From Paenibacillus lupini (GTDB lineage: Bacteria; Bacillota; Bacilli; Paenibacillales; Paenibacillaceae), in contig NZ_JAASRW010000004.1 in assembly GCF_011761355.1 (NCBI RefSeq), positions 361,866 through 425,865 of the forward strand: DNA of 64,000 nt, written 5' to 3'. This document shows, in pieces, positions 38,645 through 47,615 of the stretch (position 1 is the first letter of the stretch; the number at the start of each line of letters is the position of its first letter). The notes beneath the pieces were generated by a model. It saw nothing but the letters and a program-made list of their open reading frames with translations, had not been told where the DNA came from and ran no database searches. The position numbers and the translations under genes are program-made.

Positions 38645-39448
38645 TTAGTGATACGCTGGAGTCTCAATACCGCAAGGTCCGCCATCCGGATTAGCTTCTA
38701 GAGACAGTTCAGAGCCGTCTGCTTTATAAAGCGGGTTATACCAGTGCGAGATCGACAGCGCGCTGCTGTTCGCATAGTGGGAAATAAACGCGCGGCGGAA
38801 GCGCTCCTTCGATTTGTTACGGTAAGAGCCGTGAATCAGATTGCCATTGAAGAACAGGATATCGCCAGGCTCCATAATAGCGGCAACCGGCTTTTCTTCT
38901 TTTGGAGGCTTCACGTAGTGGTTGGTGAATGATTCGTTAGAATCCGATTCTTCTGGACAAACGATGTCATAGGTGTTCGTTTTTGGTACGAGCAGCATAC
39001 AGCCGTTCTCTTCGTCACAGCGGTCGATTGCTGCCCAAGCGGCAATACAGTTACCCGGCTCGACTTTCAAATAGAAGTTATCCTGATGTAGCGCTTGCCC
39101 GCGTGAGCCCGGCGGTTTGTAATAGAACATACTCTGCGCAGCAAGAGCTTCTTCTCCGTACAGATCATGCATGATTTCGAGAACACCAGGATGAAGCATA
39201 TAGCTTTTGCTCAGCTCGTTGAACCGGTGAGGATGCATCACTCGCGGATAGCGACGCAGCGGATCCTCTTGCTCACCTTCCATTACAGGCTCAAAATAGC
39301 CGGGTACAGGAGTAAGACTGATTTTTTCGAATTCTGCCTTAATTTCCTCTATTTCTTCCTTGTTCCAAACCCCTTTTACGATGACATAACCTTCGGTTTC
39401 GAACTGTTTCATCTGCTCTTCGGTAAGCACTTTAAGTGACTGTGTCAT
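38645..39448 (-). CDS. Phytanoyl-CoA dioxygenase (PhyH)-family protein
   Basis: 267 residues from ATG 39448 (AGGAGAGGGG upstream). Fe(II)/2-oxoglutarate fold with metal ligands H121-x-D123 (LHQDNFYL) and H206 (LIHGSYRNKS), plus Arg216/218 for 2-oxoglutarate. Bacterial members hydroxylate small molecules and rarely act on phytanoyl-CoA. Divergent from an AraC regulator 111 bases away, a pairing that suggests AraC control. Substrate unknown. Confidence 0.85.
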   Translation of the reverse strand: MTQSLKVLTEEQMKQFETEGYVIVKGVWNKEEIEEIKAEFEKISLTPVPGYFEPVMEGEQEDPLRRYPRVMHPHRFNELSKSYMLHPGVLEIMHDLYGEEALAAQSMFYYKPPGSRGQALHQDNFYLKVEPGNCIAAWAAIDRCDEENGCMLLVPKTNTYDIVCPEESDSNESFTNHYVKPPKEEKPVAAIMEPGDILFFNGNLIHGSYRNKSKERFRRAFISHYANSSALSISHWYNPLYKADGSELSLEANPDGGPCGIETPAYH

Positions 39449-39559
39449 TTCGACTGCCCCTCTCCTTTGGTTGCTGCTTCTTCTTGTCTCTAATTGTATG
39501 GAATTAAGGGGGTAGATTGAAGTCGGGATTATGCTCATTACTACTTGGATTCTGCTATT

Positions 39560-40402
39560 ATGCTGGACGGATGCTCTGTTAAGCCTTACGCTTATGGTAA
39601 CGAGAGAAGGCAGGTGGAGGCAGTGGCAAGTGAGTCGAAGAATGGCATTCTAACCGGACATTTCCGGGAAAATGATACGTATTCCATGGCGAGGCCTAGC
39701 GGGCGAGAGGATTGGCTGCTTGTTTTTACACTGGAGGGGCAGGGCTATTTCCATACGCCTGCCGGAGAGAAGGAATGCAAAGCAGGCGAGCTGGTGCTGC
39801 TCCGAAAGGGCGTTCCTCATACATATGGTACGGTAAAAGGGGGGGCGTGGAATTTCATGTGGGTACATTTCAAGCGGGTACCGGAGTCATCTCTGCTTCC
39901 AGATGAGGAAGTGCTGATCTGCCCGCTGCCCTCGAGTGAGCTGCAGCGGCGAGTACTCCGAATATTCCGGTCACTGCTTCATGATTCCAGGGCGCAAGTC
40001 GGCTTCTGGCAGGAGCTTTGTGACAATCAGCTGAGTGCCTTAATTCTGCTGATGGCCGGCCAACTGGCGGATAAGCTGGATTACCGCGTGAGCCAGGTTA
40101 TGCGTATTTTATCTGCCCAGATGCAGGAGCCTTTGTCCATTAACGAGCTGTCGGCACGGGTAGGGCTGTCCGCCTCCCGGCTGTCGCATCTGTTCAAAGC
40201 GGAGACCGGCAGATCCATTGTAGATACGCTCAACAACATGCGTCTGGAACAGGCCGCACTGCTTATGCTGCAAGCAGGCCGGACAGCCGGTGAAGCCGCG
40301 TTTGACGTCGGCTTCCAAAGCTATAACCATTTTGCCGCGTTGTTCCGCAGGCGGTACGGATGCGGACCAGCGGAGTATAAGCGGAAGACGGATAATGAAT
40401 GA
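39560..40402 (+). CDS. AraC-family regulator divergent from PhyH
   Basis: 280 residues if ATG 39560 is used; it has no clear Shine-Dalgarno, and GTG codons at 39614 and 39623 that follow AGAAGG and GGTGGAGG are alternatives. N-terminal cupin (HTPAGEKECKAGELVLLRKG) and two C-terminal AraC helix-turn-helix motifs (SINELSARVGLSASRLSHLF, AAFDVGFQSYNHFAALFRRR). Ends two bases before the stop of the opposing AraC gene. Likely regulates PhyH. Confidence 0.8.
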   Translation: MLDGCSVKPYAYGNERRQVEAVASESKNGILTGHFRENDTYSMARPSGREDWLLVFTLEGQGYFHTPAGEKECKAGELVLLRKGVPHTYGTVKGGAWNFMWVHFKRVPESSLLPDEEVLICPLPSSELQRRVLRIFRSLLHDSRAQVGFWQELCDNQLSALILLMAGQLADKLDYRVSQVMRILSAQMQEPLSINELSARVGLSASRLSHLFKAETGRSIVDTLNNMRLEQAALLMLQAGRTAGEAAFDVGFQSYNHFAALFRRRYGCGPAEYKRKTDNE

Positions 40403-40404
40403 GC

Positions 40405-41199
40405 CTACACTTTCGCCTTGAACTGGCTGGGCGTTATGCCAACGAACTTTTTGAACTGCCGCATGAAATGCGTCTCATGCTCATAGCCGCATCGTGCGGC
40501 TATTGCAGATACGGTTAAGGAGCTGTTCTTAAGCAGATATTTGGCGAGCTCCAGTCTGCCGTTAATCATATCGGTCACAACTGAGCAGCCGAATATATCT
40601 TTATAGAGATGCTGGAAATAAGACTTGCTGAGGTGAACGCGGTCGGCCAGCATCTCTACGGTTACATGGCTTTGCGGTGAGTTATACAGCTCATCTCGAA
40701 GCTCCGAGAACTGCCGGATGTACCGGCCTGGTCTCTCAGGATGCTGAGACAGTTCATATAGGTTACTCAGCTTCATTAGAAGCGCCCGAAGGTCGGTATC
40801 CAGAATACGCTCCATCAAATGCCCACCCTGCTTCTGAACCCGGTGCAGTTCCATAATGCTTCGGGAGATCAGCATCGGATCAACAGCGGGTACAAGCTTA
40901 TCGAGCGGGAAATTTAGTTCGTTAAGAAGCTCCCCTAGTTTTTCTCCTTCGCAATGAAACCAGTCGTTAATGAACGGCAGATCAATCTCCTTGTACGAAT
41001 GGGGCGTATCCGGATGGAACAGGATAAACGAGTCGCTGTCGGCAATCATTTGTACTCCGTTTACAATCACTTCAGATGTTTTCTTGAACAAGACAAAAGC
41101 ATAATCTCCCGAGCCATGGGGCCGGATAATGGATATGCCATTAGGATGCACGAACCGGTAGCCGCAACGGTCTAATCGGATAATGATGAACAACTCCAT
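40405..41199 (-). CDS. AraC-family regulator
   Basis: 264 residues from ATG 41199, chosen because a good promoter (TTGTGG-17-TATAAT, minus strand) lies at 41236-41264 and would cut off the longer open frame that reaches 41334. Cupin half (VNGVQMIADSDSFILFHPDT) then the DNA-binding half (TVEMLADRVHLSKSYFQHLY, IAARCGYEHETHFMRQFKKF). Targets unknown; nearest divergent gene is the small DUF6171-like gene. Confidence 0.78.
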   Translation of the reverse strand: MELFIIIRLDRCGYRFVHPNGISIIRPHGSGDYAFVLFKKTSEVIVNGVQMIADSDSFILFHPDTPHSYKEIDLPFINDWFHCEGEKLGELLNELNFPLDKLVPAVDPMLISRSIMELHRVQKQGGHLMERILDTDLRALLMKLSNLYELSQHPERPGRYIRQFSELRDELYNSPQSHVTVEMLADRVHLSKSYFQHLYKDIFGCSVVTDMINGRLELAKYLLKNSSLTVSAIAARCGYEHETHFMRQFKKFVGITPSQFKAKV

Positions 41200-41235
41200 T
41201 TCTCGAAAAAAAGCAGGATAGGTCAGTTTTTTCTC

Positions 41236-41264
41236 ATTATAGTTAATTGTTGACGCTTCCACAA
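41236..41264 (-). promoter_or_regulatory. Minus-strand promoter of AraC gene
   Basis: TTGTGG (complement of 41259-41264), 17-base spacer, TATAAT (complement of 41236-41241). Overlaps the plus-strand promoter at 41247-41275, so the two cannot be occupied together. Confidence 0.5.
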
Positions 41265-41275
41265 TCCCATACAAT
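41247..41275 (+). promoter_or_regulatory. Plus-strand promoter of DUF6171-like gene
   Basis: TTGTTG at 41247, 17-base spacer, TACAAT at 41270. About 45 bases of leader to the ATG at 41328. Confidence 0.4.
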
Positions 41276-41327
41276 CTTAGTAGAGGAAATAAATAATGTC
41301 CTGCCTGCGAACGGAGCTGAAGCAAAC

Positions 41328-41645
41328 ATGACAACCACAGAATCTGTCAGTAAGAAAGAGCGGGATGGCTGTAAGGGATGCTCAGCTGATGTGAAAGTGA
41401 CGGACGAGCAGATCCAGCGCCTGATATCCAAAATTAAAGCAGATGCCTGCGTGACCGATGAGCTGTATGCAAAGCGGCTTGAGGCATGCGGAAATTGCGC
41501 GAGTCTGGCTTATGAAACAACCTGCATGCATTGCGGATGTCTGGTTCAGGTACGCGCCAAGCTGAAGGACAAGGGATGCCCTCACCCGCAGCAGGCTGTT
41601 CGAGAGCAATGGGATCAATCAACTAAGCTAATGCTTACGAAGTAA
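41328..41645 (+). CDS. Small Cys-rich protein, DUF6171-like
   Basis: 105 residues from ATG 41328. Cysteines are arranged as CKGCSA, then CGNC, CMHCGC and a final KGCPHP, a zinc-ribbon-like pattern; the block ETTCMHCGCLVQVRAKLKDK is what I associate with DUF6171. Function unknown. The last codons and the stop lie inside the first copy of the 65-bp tandem repeat, so the repeat supplies the protein's C-terminus (LMLTK). Confidence 0.7.
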   Translation: MTTTESVSKKERDGCKGCSADVKVTDEQIQRLISKIKADACVTDELYAKRLEACGNCASLAYETTCMHCGCLVQVRAKLKDKGCPHPQQAVREQWDQSTKLMLTK

Positions 41646-41821
41646 GAATCATCACAAACAGCCATTGGCTGTTTAGGTAATCATTCTATAAGCTAACGCT
41701 TACGAAGTAAGAATCATCACGAACAGCCAACTGGCTGTTTAGGTAATCATTCTTTAAGCTAATGCTTACGAAGTAAGAATCATCACGAACAGCCACTGGC
41801 TGTTTAGGTAATCATTCTTTT
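41625..41821. repeat. Three tandem copies of a 65/66-bp modular repeat (type C)
   Basis: Copies begin at 41625, 41690 and 41756. Each has a 25-bp head containing GCTTACGAAGTAAGAAT (palindrome CTTAC-GAA-GTAAG), then a hairpin AACAGCC/GGCTGTT, then a tail ending ATTCTTT that pairs with AAGAAT of the head. Copies are nearly identical. The head and tail recur in inverse orientation at 59206-59360 with a different middle hairpin. The array ends 17 bases before the GH51 start and runs into its ribosome site. Confidence 0.9.
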
Positions 41822-41837
41822 TAGGAGGCAAAACAGG

Positions 41838-43316
41838 ATGAATAAAGCAGTTGTACATACGGACTGGAGTATCGGTACGATTAATAAGAACATATATGGC
41901 CATTTTGCAGAGCATTTGGGCAGAAGTATTTATGAAGGAATGTGGGTAGGGGAAGATTCCGAGATCCCAAATACGGACGGTATTCGTAATGATGTCATTG
42001 AGGCTCTGCGCAACCTGAAGGTTCCTGTTCTCCGTTGGCCGGGCGGTTGTTTTGCGGACGAGTATCACTGGAAGGACGGCATTGGTCCTCGTGAGACTCG
42101 TAAGAGAATGGTTAATACACACTGGGGCGGCGTTGTGGAAAATAACCACTTCGGTACGCATGAGTTCTTCCGTCTATGTGAGCTGATTGACGCTGAACCG
42201 TATATTTGCGGCAACGTAGGCAGCGGAACGATTCAGGAAATGTCCGAATGGATGGAATATATGACCTTTGACGGCGATTCCCCAATGGCGAACCTTCGCC
42301 GTCAGAATGGCCGTGAGAAGCCATGGAAACTGAAATATTTTGGCGTGGGTAACGAGAACTGGGGCTGTGGCGGTGAAATGCTTCCGGAGCATTATGCGGA
42401 TCTGTACCGCAATTTCCAAACATATGTCCGTCAATACGGCGACAATAAGCTGTACAAAATTGCTGGCGGTGCAAACTCCGACGATTATAGATGGACCGAT
42501 GTTTTGATGAACAAAGCGGAGCGTTTCATGAGTGGTCTGAGCCTCCATTATTACACGGTGCCTGGCACTTGGGCGGATAAAGGCTCAGCAACCGAGTTTG
42601 ATGAGAACGACTGGTTGGTAACGATGAAAAAAGCGGCTCATATGGATGAGCTCCTCACCCGCCATAGCACGGAGATGGATCGTTATGATCCGAACAAACG
42701 TGTTGGCCTTATTGTCGACGAGTGGGGAACTTGGTTCAACGTAGAGCCAGGCACCAATCCAGGCTTCCTCTACCAGCAAAGCACGATGCGTGATGCACTG
42801 GTAGCTGCGGTTAACCTTCACATTTTCCATAAACATTGCGATCGGGTGCAGATGGCGAACATCGCGCAGATGGTTAACGTGCTGCAGGCAGTTGTGTTGA
42901 CCGAAGGTGACAAAATGCTGCTCACACCAACGTATCATGTGCTTGAGATGTACAATGTCCATCAAGATGCTGAGGCGCTTGCGATTCACGGCGAGTTTGG
43001 CAAAGTAGATGCCGATGGTAAGGAGCTTGATCAAGTTGGCATTACGGCGTCGAAGAAAGATGGCGTTATCCATGTCAGCCTGTACAACCTGCATCCGTCC
43101 GAGCAATCAGACATCAGCCTGGAGCTTCGTGGCACCGAAGGAAGCTTCAAGTGCACAGGCAAGCTGCTTGCAGCAGATACCGTTCATGCTCATAATACTT
43201 TCGAGGATCCGGCAAAAGTAAGCGTGAAGTCATTCTACGAAGCTAAGATCGAGAACGGTAAATTAAGCCTCAATTTGCCGGCTGCATCAGTGGTAACATT
43301 GCGACTGGAGCAATAG
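41838..43316 (+). CDS. abfA: GH51 alpha-L-arabinofuranosidase
   Basis: 492 residues, cytoplasmic. GH51 landmarks: [16 protein letters not shown] at the start, [20 protein letters not shown], acid/base Glu173 in GVGNENWG, nucleophile Glu295 in VDEWGTW. Releases L-arabinose from imported arabino-oligosaccharides. GGAGG precedes ATG 41838. Transcription may begin upstream of the tandem repeat, leaving a hairpin-rich leader. No arabinose catabolic genes are adjacent. Confidence 0.93.
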   Translation: MNKAVVHTDWSIGTINKNIYGHFAEHLGRSIYEGMWVGEDSEIPNTDGIRNDVIEALRNLKVPVLRWPGGCFADEYHWKDGIGPRETRKRMVNTHWGGVVENNHFGTHEFFRLCELIDAEPYICGNVGSGTIQEMSEWMEYMTFDGDSPMANLRRQNGREKPWKLKYFGVGNENWGCGGEMLPEHYADLYRNFQTYVRQYGDNKLYKIAGGANSDDYRWTDVLMNKAERFMSGLSLHYYTVPGTWADKGSATEFDENDWLVTMKKAAHMDELLTRHSTEMDRYDPNKRVGLIVDEWGTWFNVEPGTNPGFLYQQSTMRDALVAAVNLHIFHKHCDRVQMANIAQMVNVLQAVVLTEGDKMLLTPTYHVLEMYNVHQDAEALAIHGEFGKVDADGKELDQVGITASKKDGVIHVSLYNLHPSEQSDISLELRGTEGSFKCTGKLLAADTVHAHNTFEDPAKVSVKSFYEAKIENGKLSLNLPAASVVTLRLEQ

Positions 43317-43331
43317 TCGGGCGAAAAATAG

Positions 43332-43368
43332 AAGCCGTTACGACCCGAAAGGGTCTTAACGGCTTTTA
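43332..43368 (+). terminator. Terminator after GH51 gene
   Basis: AAGCCGTTA-C-GACCC, loop GAAA, GGGTC-TTAACGGCTT followed by TT. A canonical intrinsic terminator, distinct from the repeat array that starts 48 bases later. Confidence 0.85.
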
Positions 43369-43415
43369 ATATTTCTTTTACCGTTTAAGCAGCTAGAGTG
43401 GCAGGCTCACGGGTG

Positions 43416-43991
43416 CTTAAGGTCCCTGAGGGACCTTAAGCCAGCGCATGCTGTCTCTGCCTGATGTGTTAAGGTCCTGTAGGGACCTTAATTTGCCGGG
43501 ATTGGTCAGTTGAGCGGTGAAAACGGTGGGTTCACGGGTACATAAGGTCCCTGAGGGGCCTTATGTCAGTACATGATGCCTCTGCGTGATGAGTTAAGGT
43601 CCTTGAGGGATCTTAACTTGCCGGGATTGGTCAGTTGAGCGGTGAAAATGGTGGGTTCACGGGTACATAAGGTCCCTGAGGGACCTTATGTCAGTGCATG
43701 ATGCCTCTACGTGATGAGTTAAGGTCCTTTAGGGACCTTAACTTGTCGAATTGGTCAGTTAAACGGTGAAAACGGCGGGTTCACGGGTACTTAAGGTCCC
43801 TGAGGGACCTTAAGGCAGTGCATGATGTCTCTGCTTGGTGAGTTAAGGTCCTTTAGGGACCTTAACTTGCCGGGATTGGTCAGTTATGCGGTGAAAACGG
43901 TGGGTTCACGGGTACATAAGGTCCCTGAGAGACCTTAAGTCGGCGCATGATGCCTCTGCGTGACGAGTTAAGGTCCTTCAGGGACTTTAAC
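43416..43991. repeat. Five tandem 125-bp units, each with two GGTCC palindromes
   Basis: Ten palindromes with arms of the form NTTAAGGTCC or CATAAGGTCCC around a 3-5 base centre. Centres: 43428, 43480, 43553, 43605, 43678, 43730, 43802, 43854, 43927, 43979. Within each pair the distance is exactly 52 bp; between pairs 72 or 73 bp. First palindrome of a pair is the TGA-centred type, second the TTA/TGA/GTA type. Linkers are also conserved between units (for example GGTTCACGGGTAC before each pair). Substitutions in one arm are sometimes matched in the other. No open frame, no unique spacers. Confidence 0.92.
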
Positions 43992-44023
43992 TTGCCGGAC
44001 TAGTCGATTAATCTACAATCTAG

Positions 44024-44373
44024 CCCAATTCACTCTACTGCTGCCGAATAAGACCCTCGCAGGGGCTTATTCGGCAGCAGTAGAGTGAATTGAGAGGCAA
44101 TAAGACCCCGTCGGGGTCTTATTGGTCGGCGTAAGTGTGAAAACTAGCCAATCTTAGGTTCGAGTAGATGAAATAAGACCCTCGCAGGGTCTTATTCGGC
44201 AGTAGTAGAGTAACTTGGGAGGCAATAAGACCCCGTCAGGGTCTTATTGGTCCACGTAAGTGTAAAAACTAGCCCAGCTCGGGTGCGAACAGATGAAATA
44301 AGACCCTCACGGGGTCTTATTTTGCAGTAGTAGAGTATATTGAGATTCAATAAGACCCCGTCAGGGTCTTATT
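44024..44373. repeat. Three tandem 125-bp units, each with two GACCC palindromes (type A)
   Basis: Six palindromes with AATAAGACCC arms; centres 44059, 44111, 44184, 44236, 44309 and 44361, so distances 52, 73, 52, 73, 52. The stem is that of the array at 5941-6144, 38 kb away, but the linkers differ. The first palindrome extends outward into an almost perfect 71-nt inverted repeat (44024-44094), whose right flank is the linker repeated in the later units. The array follows the GGTCC array after 80 bp and ends 20 bases before the stop codon of the Gfo/Idh/MocA gene. Confidence 0.92.
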
Positions 44374-44392
44374 GCCTCTGGCTTAAAATCGT

Positions 44393-45550
44393 CTATCCCT
44401 TCAAACTACTCCCGGTCGTAATCGTACGATCCTGGAAGTTCTCAACGGAGGCGCTTTTCTCATAGAAATGCGGGACGTTGTCCTGAATGCCTTTCCGTGT
44501 GTAGAACGGATCATCGGCATGGAGCGGGAAGCGAACTTTTTCGCCGGTGCTTGCCGATTTGTAGATACCGAGAATGAGCTCAAGCGTTGCCCGGCCGCTA
44601 TGTCCGTCGATGAGCAGGGAATCTCCACGCTCGATAGCCGATAGGACGTTATCGATCTGACCGGTATGTCCTTCATAAGCAACCTCAGGCAGATTATCGT
44701 AATAGGCTTGGATTTCCTCCGCGAGAACATCGTTCCGAGTCGGGAAGCCATTATCCATCGAACTAGAGGCTACCAGCTTCCATGGGGCGGAGATCCGAGC
44801 TGCCTTACCTTGGAAAATCAACTGCTGCTCCTCGCCATGATGGACAACGGAGCTTGTAATTTGGCCAAGGCCACCGTTATCGAACTTCAGCATCGCAATC
44901 GACAGATCCTCTACCTCTGCATTATCATGCGACGTATTGCTCATGAAGGCCTGCAGCTCGGTTGGGCGTCCCATCATCCATAGCAGCGCATCGATATGAT
45001 GGACGGCATGGTTGAGTGTGCAGCCGCCGCCTTCCTTCTCCCAAGTTCCGCGCCACCACAGGTCATAGTAGCAATGGCCGCGCCACCAGTAGGAATCGAT
45101 CTGGGAATGAACGATTGGACCAATCAGCCCGCTATCCACGACGGACTTGAGCTTCATCATCGGCGTGCGGAAGCGGTTTTGGGCGACGATCGATAACAGT
45201 TTGCCGCTTTCTTCAGCCGCTTGGTTCATCGCATCACATTCCTCAAGGGAAGAGGCCATCGGTTTTTCGACTAAAACATGCTTGCCTGCCCGCAGGAATT
45301 CCACAGCAAGTTCAGCATGGGTGTAAGGTGGAGTGCAGATCGAGACAAGATCGATATCCTGCTCTAGTAATTCTTTGTAATCGCCGTATGCTTTTGCACC
45401 GGGTAGCTGACATTGTGAAATGCGGCTCTCGGCTTTATCGACATAAATATCGGTAACAGCAACAACCTGGCATCGATCAGGAAACTTCAGATAAGCGTCG
45501 ATATGTGCTCTGCTAATCGCTCCGGCTCCAATAATAGCAACTTTCAACAT
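44393..45550 (-). CDS. Gfo/Idh/MocA-family oxidoreductase
   Basis: 385 residues. NAD(P)-binding start VAIIGAGAISRAHIDAYLKF and the catalytic block VEKPMASSLEECD are intact, and LNHAVHHIDALLWM carries the usual histidine. Probably a sugar or inositol dehydrogenase. AGGAGATGG precedes the ATG. It follows the second Gfo/Idh/MocA gene by 14 bases, so both are co-transcribed and may oxidise and epimerise one sugar in turn. Confidence 0.85.
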   Translation of the reverse strand: MLKVAIIGAGAISRAHIDAYLKFPDRCQVVAVTDIYVDKAESRISQCQLPGAKAYGDYKELLEQDIDLVSICTPPYTHAELAVEFLRAGKHVLVEKPMASSLEECDAMNQAAEESGKLLSIVAQNRFRTPMMKLKSVVDSGLIGPIVHSQIDSYWWRGHCYYDLWWRGTWEKEGGGCTLNHAVHHIDALLWMMGRPTELQAFMSNTSHDNAEVEDLSIAMLKFDNGGLGQITSSVVHHGEEQQLIFQGKAARISAPWKLVASSSMDNGFPTRNDVLAEEIQAYYDNLPEVAYEGHTGQIDNVLSAIERGDSLLIDGHSGRATLELILGIYKSASTGEKVRFPLHADDPFYTRKGIQDNVPHFYEKSASVENFQDRTITTGSSLKG

Positions 45551-45564
45551 AATTAGACCATCTC

Positions 45565-46638
45565 CTATTCCATGCGGACCGCAAGATTCTGGGATAATAC
45601 GCTAAGCTCGGCAACTTTGAAGGCATGCTCCTGTGTCATTGCATTCTCGGTACGATGGATGCAGTCGAGAATAAGCTGACCGAAGAATGGGAAGCCAACT
45701 TCTCCTCTTACGGAAAAATGATGCTCTCCCTCATGATTAGCCATATACACTTGATCGCCCTGTGGATCACGTGCGAGATCGACATATTTGCGGATCTCAA
45801 TATAACCGTCTGTACCAAGAATCAGAGTTCGTCCGTCTCCCCATGTGCTGAGTCCGTCTGGTGTGAGCCAGTCCACTCGGAAGTAGGAGGCCGTACCATT
45901 ATCGCCTGTCAGCATCACATCACCATAATCTTCAAGCTCGGGATATTGCTTATGATGGTAGTTGGCGATTCGAGATTGAGCGACTGTCGCATCCTTCGCA
46001 CCTGTATAGTATAAAAATTGCTCAATCTGATGGCTTCCGATATCACATAAGATACCGCCGTATTTCTCCCGTTCAAAGAACCACTCCGGTCTTGCTTTGG
46101 CGTTCGTGCGATGTGGTCCCCAGCCCATAACCTGTACGACCCGGCCGATTGCACCTTGCTCGATCAATTGACCTGCGAAAACTGCTCCCTCGTTATGAAG
46201 CCGTTCACCATAGTAGACCATGTATTTACGCCCGGTTTCAGCGGAAACCCGCTTGGCGTCTTTAAGCTGCTCCAAGGTTGTCAGTGGTGCTTTATCTGTA
46301 AAATAGTCCTTGCCCGCCTGCATGACCCGAAGGCCAAGGGCACAACGCTCGGAAGTAATAGCGGCTGATGCGACCAGCTGAATACGGGAGTCTGCGAAAA
46401 TTTCCTCTTCTGATGCTGCTGCCTTTACATGCGGGTAACGCTGAACGAATTGGGCTACCTTCGCTGGATCGGGATCATATACAGAGACAAGCTCTCCTCC
46501 AGCTTCGATCAGTCCGTTGCACATGCCGTAGACATGCCCATGATCCAGCGCTATTGCGGCAAACTGGAACTCCCCAGGCTTTACGACTGGATTTGGTTTA
46601 CCCTGTGGTGCATAATTCATGCCATCCGCCTTATTCAC
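45565..46638 (-). CDS. Gfo/Idh/MocA-family oxidoreductase
   Basis: 357 residues from GTG 46638 (AAGGAG 11 bases before); ATG 46620 is an alternative. Rossmann segment FAAIALDHGHVYGMCNGLIE departs from the usual GxGxxG, and the EKP motif is replaced by TDKAPLTT, as in a sub-branch of the family. GILCDIGSHQIEQFLYY carries the conserved histidine. First gene of a two-gene operon, divergent from the AraC gene at 46698. Confidence 0.82.
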   Translation of the reverse strand: MNKADGMNYAPQGKPNPVVKPGEFQFAAIALDHGHVYGMCNGLIEAGGELVSVYDPDPAKVAQFVQRYPHVKAAASEEEIFADSRIQLVASAAITSERCALGLRVMQAGKDYFTDKAPLTTLEQLKDAKRVSAETGRKYMVYYGERLHNEGAVFAGQLIEQGAIGRVVQVMGWGPHRTNAKARPEWFFEREKYGGILCDIGSHQIEQFLYYTGAKDATVAQSRIANYHHKQYPELEDYGDVMLTGDNGTASYFRVDWLTPDGLSTWGDGRTLILGTDGYIEIRKYVDLARDPQGDQVYMANHEGEHHFSVRGEVGFPFFGQLILDCIHRTENAMTQEHAFKVAELSVLSQNLAVRME

Positions 46639-46697
46639 GTCACTAACAGCTCCTTAATTGGATTTGATAATAGAATAGATGAAAAAAGAGAGGGTGA

Positions 46698-47597
46698 ATG
46701 GCTCCATTTTGCGCTAAAATGTTTATATCTTGCGGTTATGAGAGAAGGGCGGGGAAAAGGTTGTTTCCGACAGAATGGTTCAACTATGAATACCGGAGAA
46801 CATCAAAAGAATTTTTCAAAGAAGTCTTTCATGCTCATTCGCAAATGGAACTTACTTATGTGCATCAAGGCCGAGGACTGTTAATTATAGAGGGAAAATC
46901 GTATTCTATAGAGCCAAACACGCTGCTCCTGTTTCCGCCCTTTCAGATGCACCGGATTCAAATTCAGGTGACGCAAGAGGAGCCTTTTATACGAAGTGTG
47001 TTGTTGTTCGAGCCGGCTGTGCTGCAAAGCTATTTGAATGATTTTCCTTCACTAAGAAGCTTTTTTCAACGGATTCTGCGTCAGCAGTCCAATATACATC
47101 CTGTCCATGCGATGGCGGAAAACACGCCGTTTGTCGCGCTGCTAAGGCAATTCAACGAAACAAACACCAGCATGCGTGAGGGTGAATTTGAGGAAAATAT
47201 GGGTGTCTTTCTGCTTAGCCTCGTTCATCAGCTCAAGCAAAACCCAGAAGGTGACGCATCTTTTCTGAAAAAGCATAACCATCACGTAGAAGATATCATG
47301 CAATGGATTGAAGAGCATTATATGGAACCGTTCCGATTGGAGGAGCTGGCTAGTGCCCTTCATTTGTCACCGTATCATGTAGCCCATCTATTCAAGGAAT
47401 CGACGGGAACAACTATTGTTGCTTATACCCAGGCGACAAGAGTCCGATATGCCTGCGGACTGCTTCGCAAAACCTCCTTGCCTTTATCGGAGATCGGCTA
47501 TCAGGTGGGCATTTCCAATGCCTCGTATTTCAGCAAAGTGTTTCGCGAGATTATGGGGGTTGCCCCTTTGTCCTACCGGCAGCACCTGCTTAAATAA
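46698..47597 (+). CDS. AraC-family regulator
   Basis: 299 residues. Cupin half (YVHQGRGLLIIEGKSYSIEP, then LLLFPPFQMHRIQI) and C-terminal helix-turn-helix pair (LEELASALHLSPYHVAHLFK, IGYQVGISNASYFSKVFREI). AGAGAGGGTGA sits right before the ATG. The 59-bp gap to the divergent Gfo/Idh/MocA operon makes that operon the likely target. Confidence 0.85.
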   Translation: MAPFCAKMFISCGYERRAGKRLFPTEWFNYEYRRTSKEFFKEVFHAHSQMELTYVHQGRGLLIIEGKSYSIEPNTLLLFPPFQMHRIQIQVTQEEPFIRSVLLFEPAVLQSYLNDFPSLRSFFQRILRQQSNIHPVHAMAENTPFVALLRQFNETNTSMREGEFEENMGVFLLSLVHQLKQNPEGDASFLKKHNHHVEDIMQWIEEHYMEPFRLEELASALHLSPYHVAHLFKESTGTTIVAYTQATRVRYACGLLRKTSLPLSEIGYQVGISNASYFSKVFREIMGVAPLSYRQHLLK

Positions 47598-47615
47598 AGG
47601 ATATGAGGTGATGAT

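Noticed and set aside
43416..44373. CRISPR array
   Set aside because: Repeats are palindromic and regularly spaced, but the DNA between them is itself repeated every 125 bp, so there are no unique spacers, and no cas genes are present.
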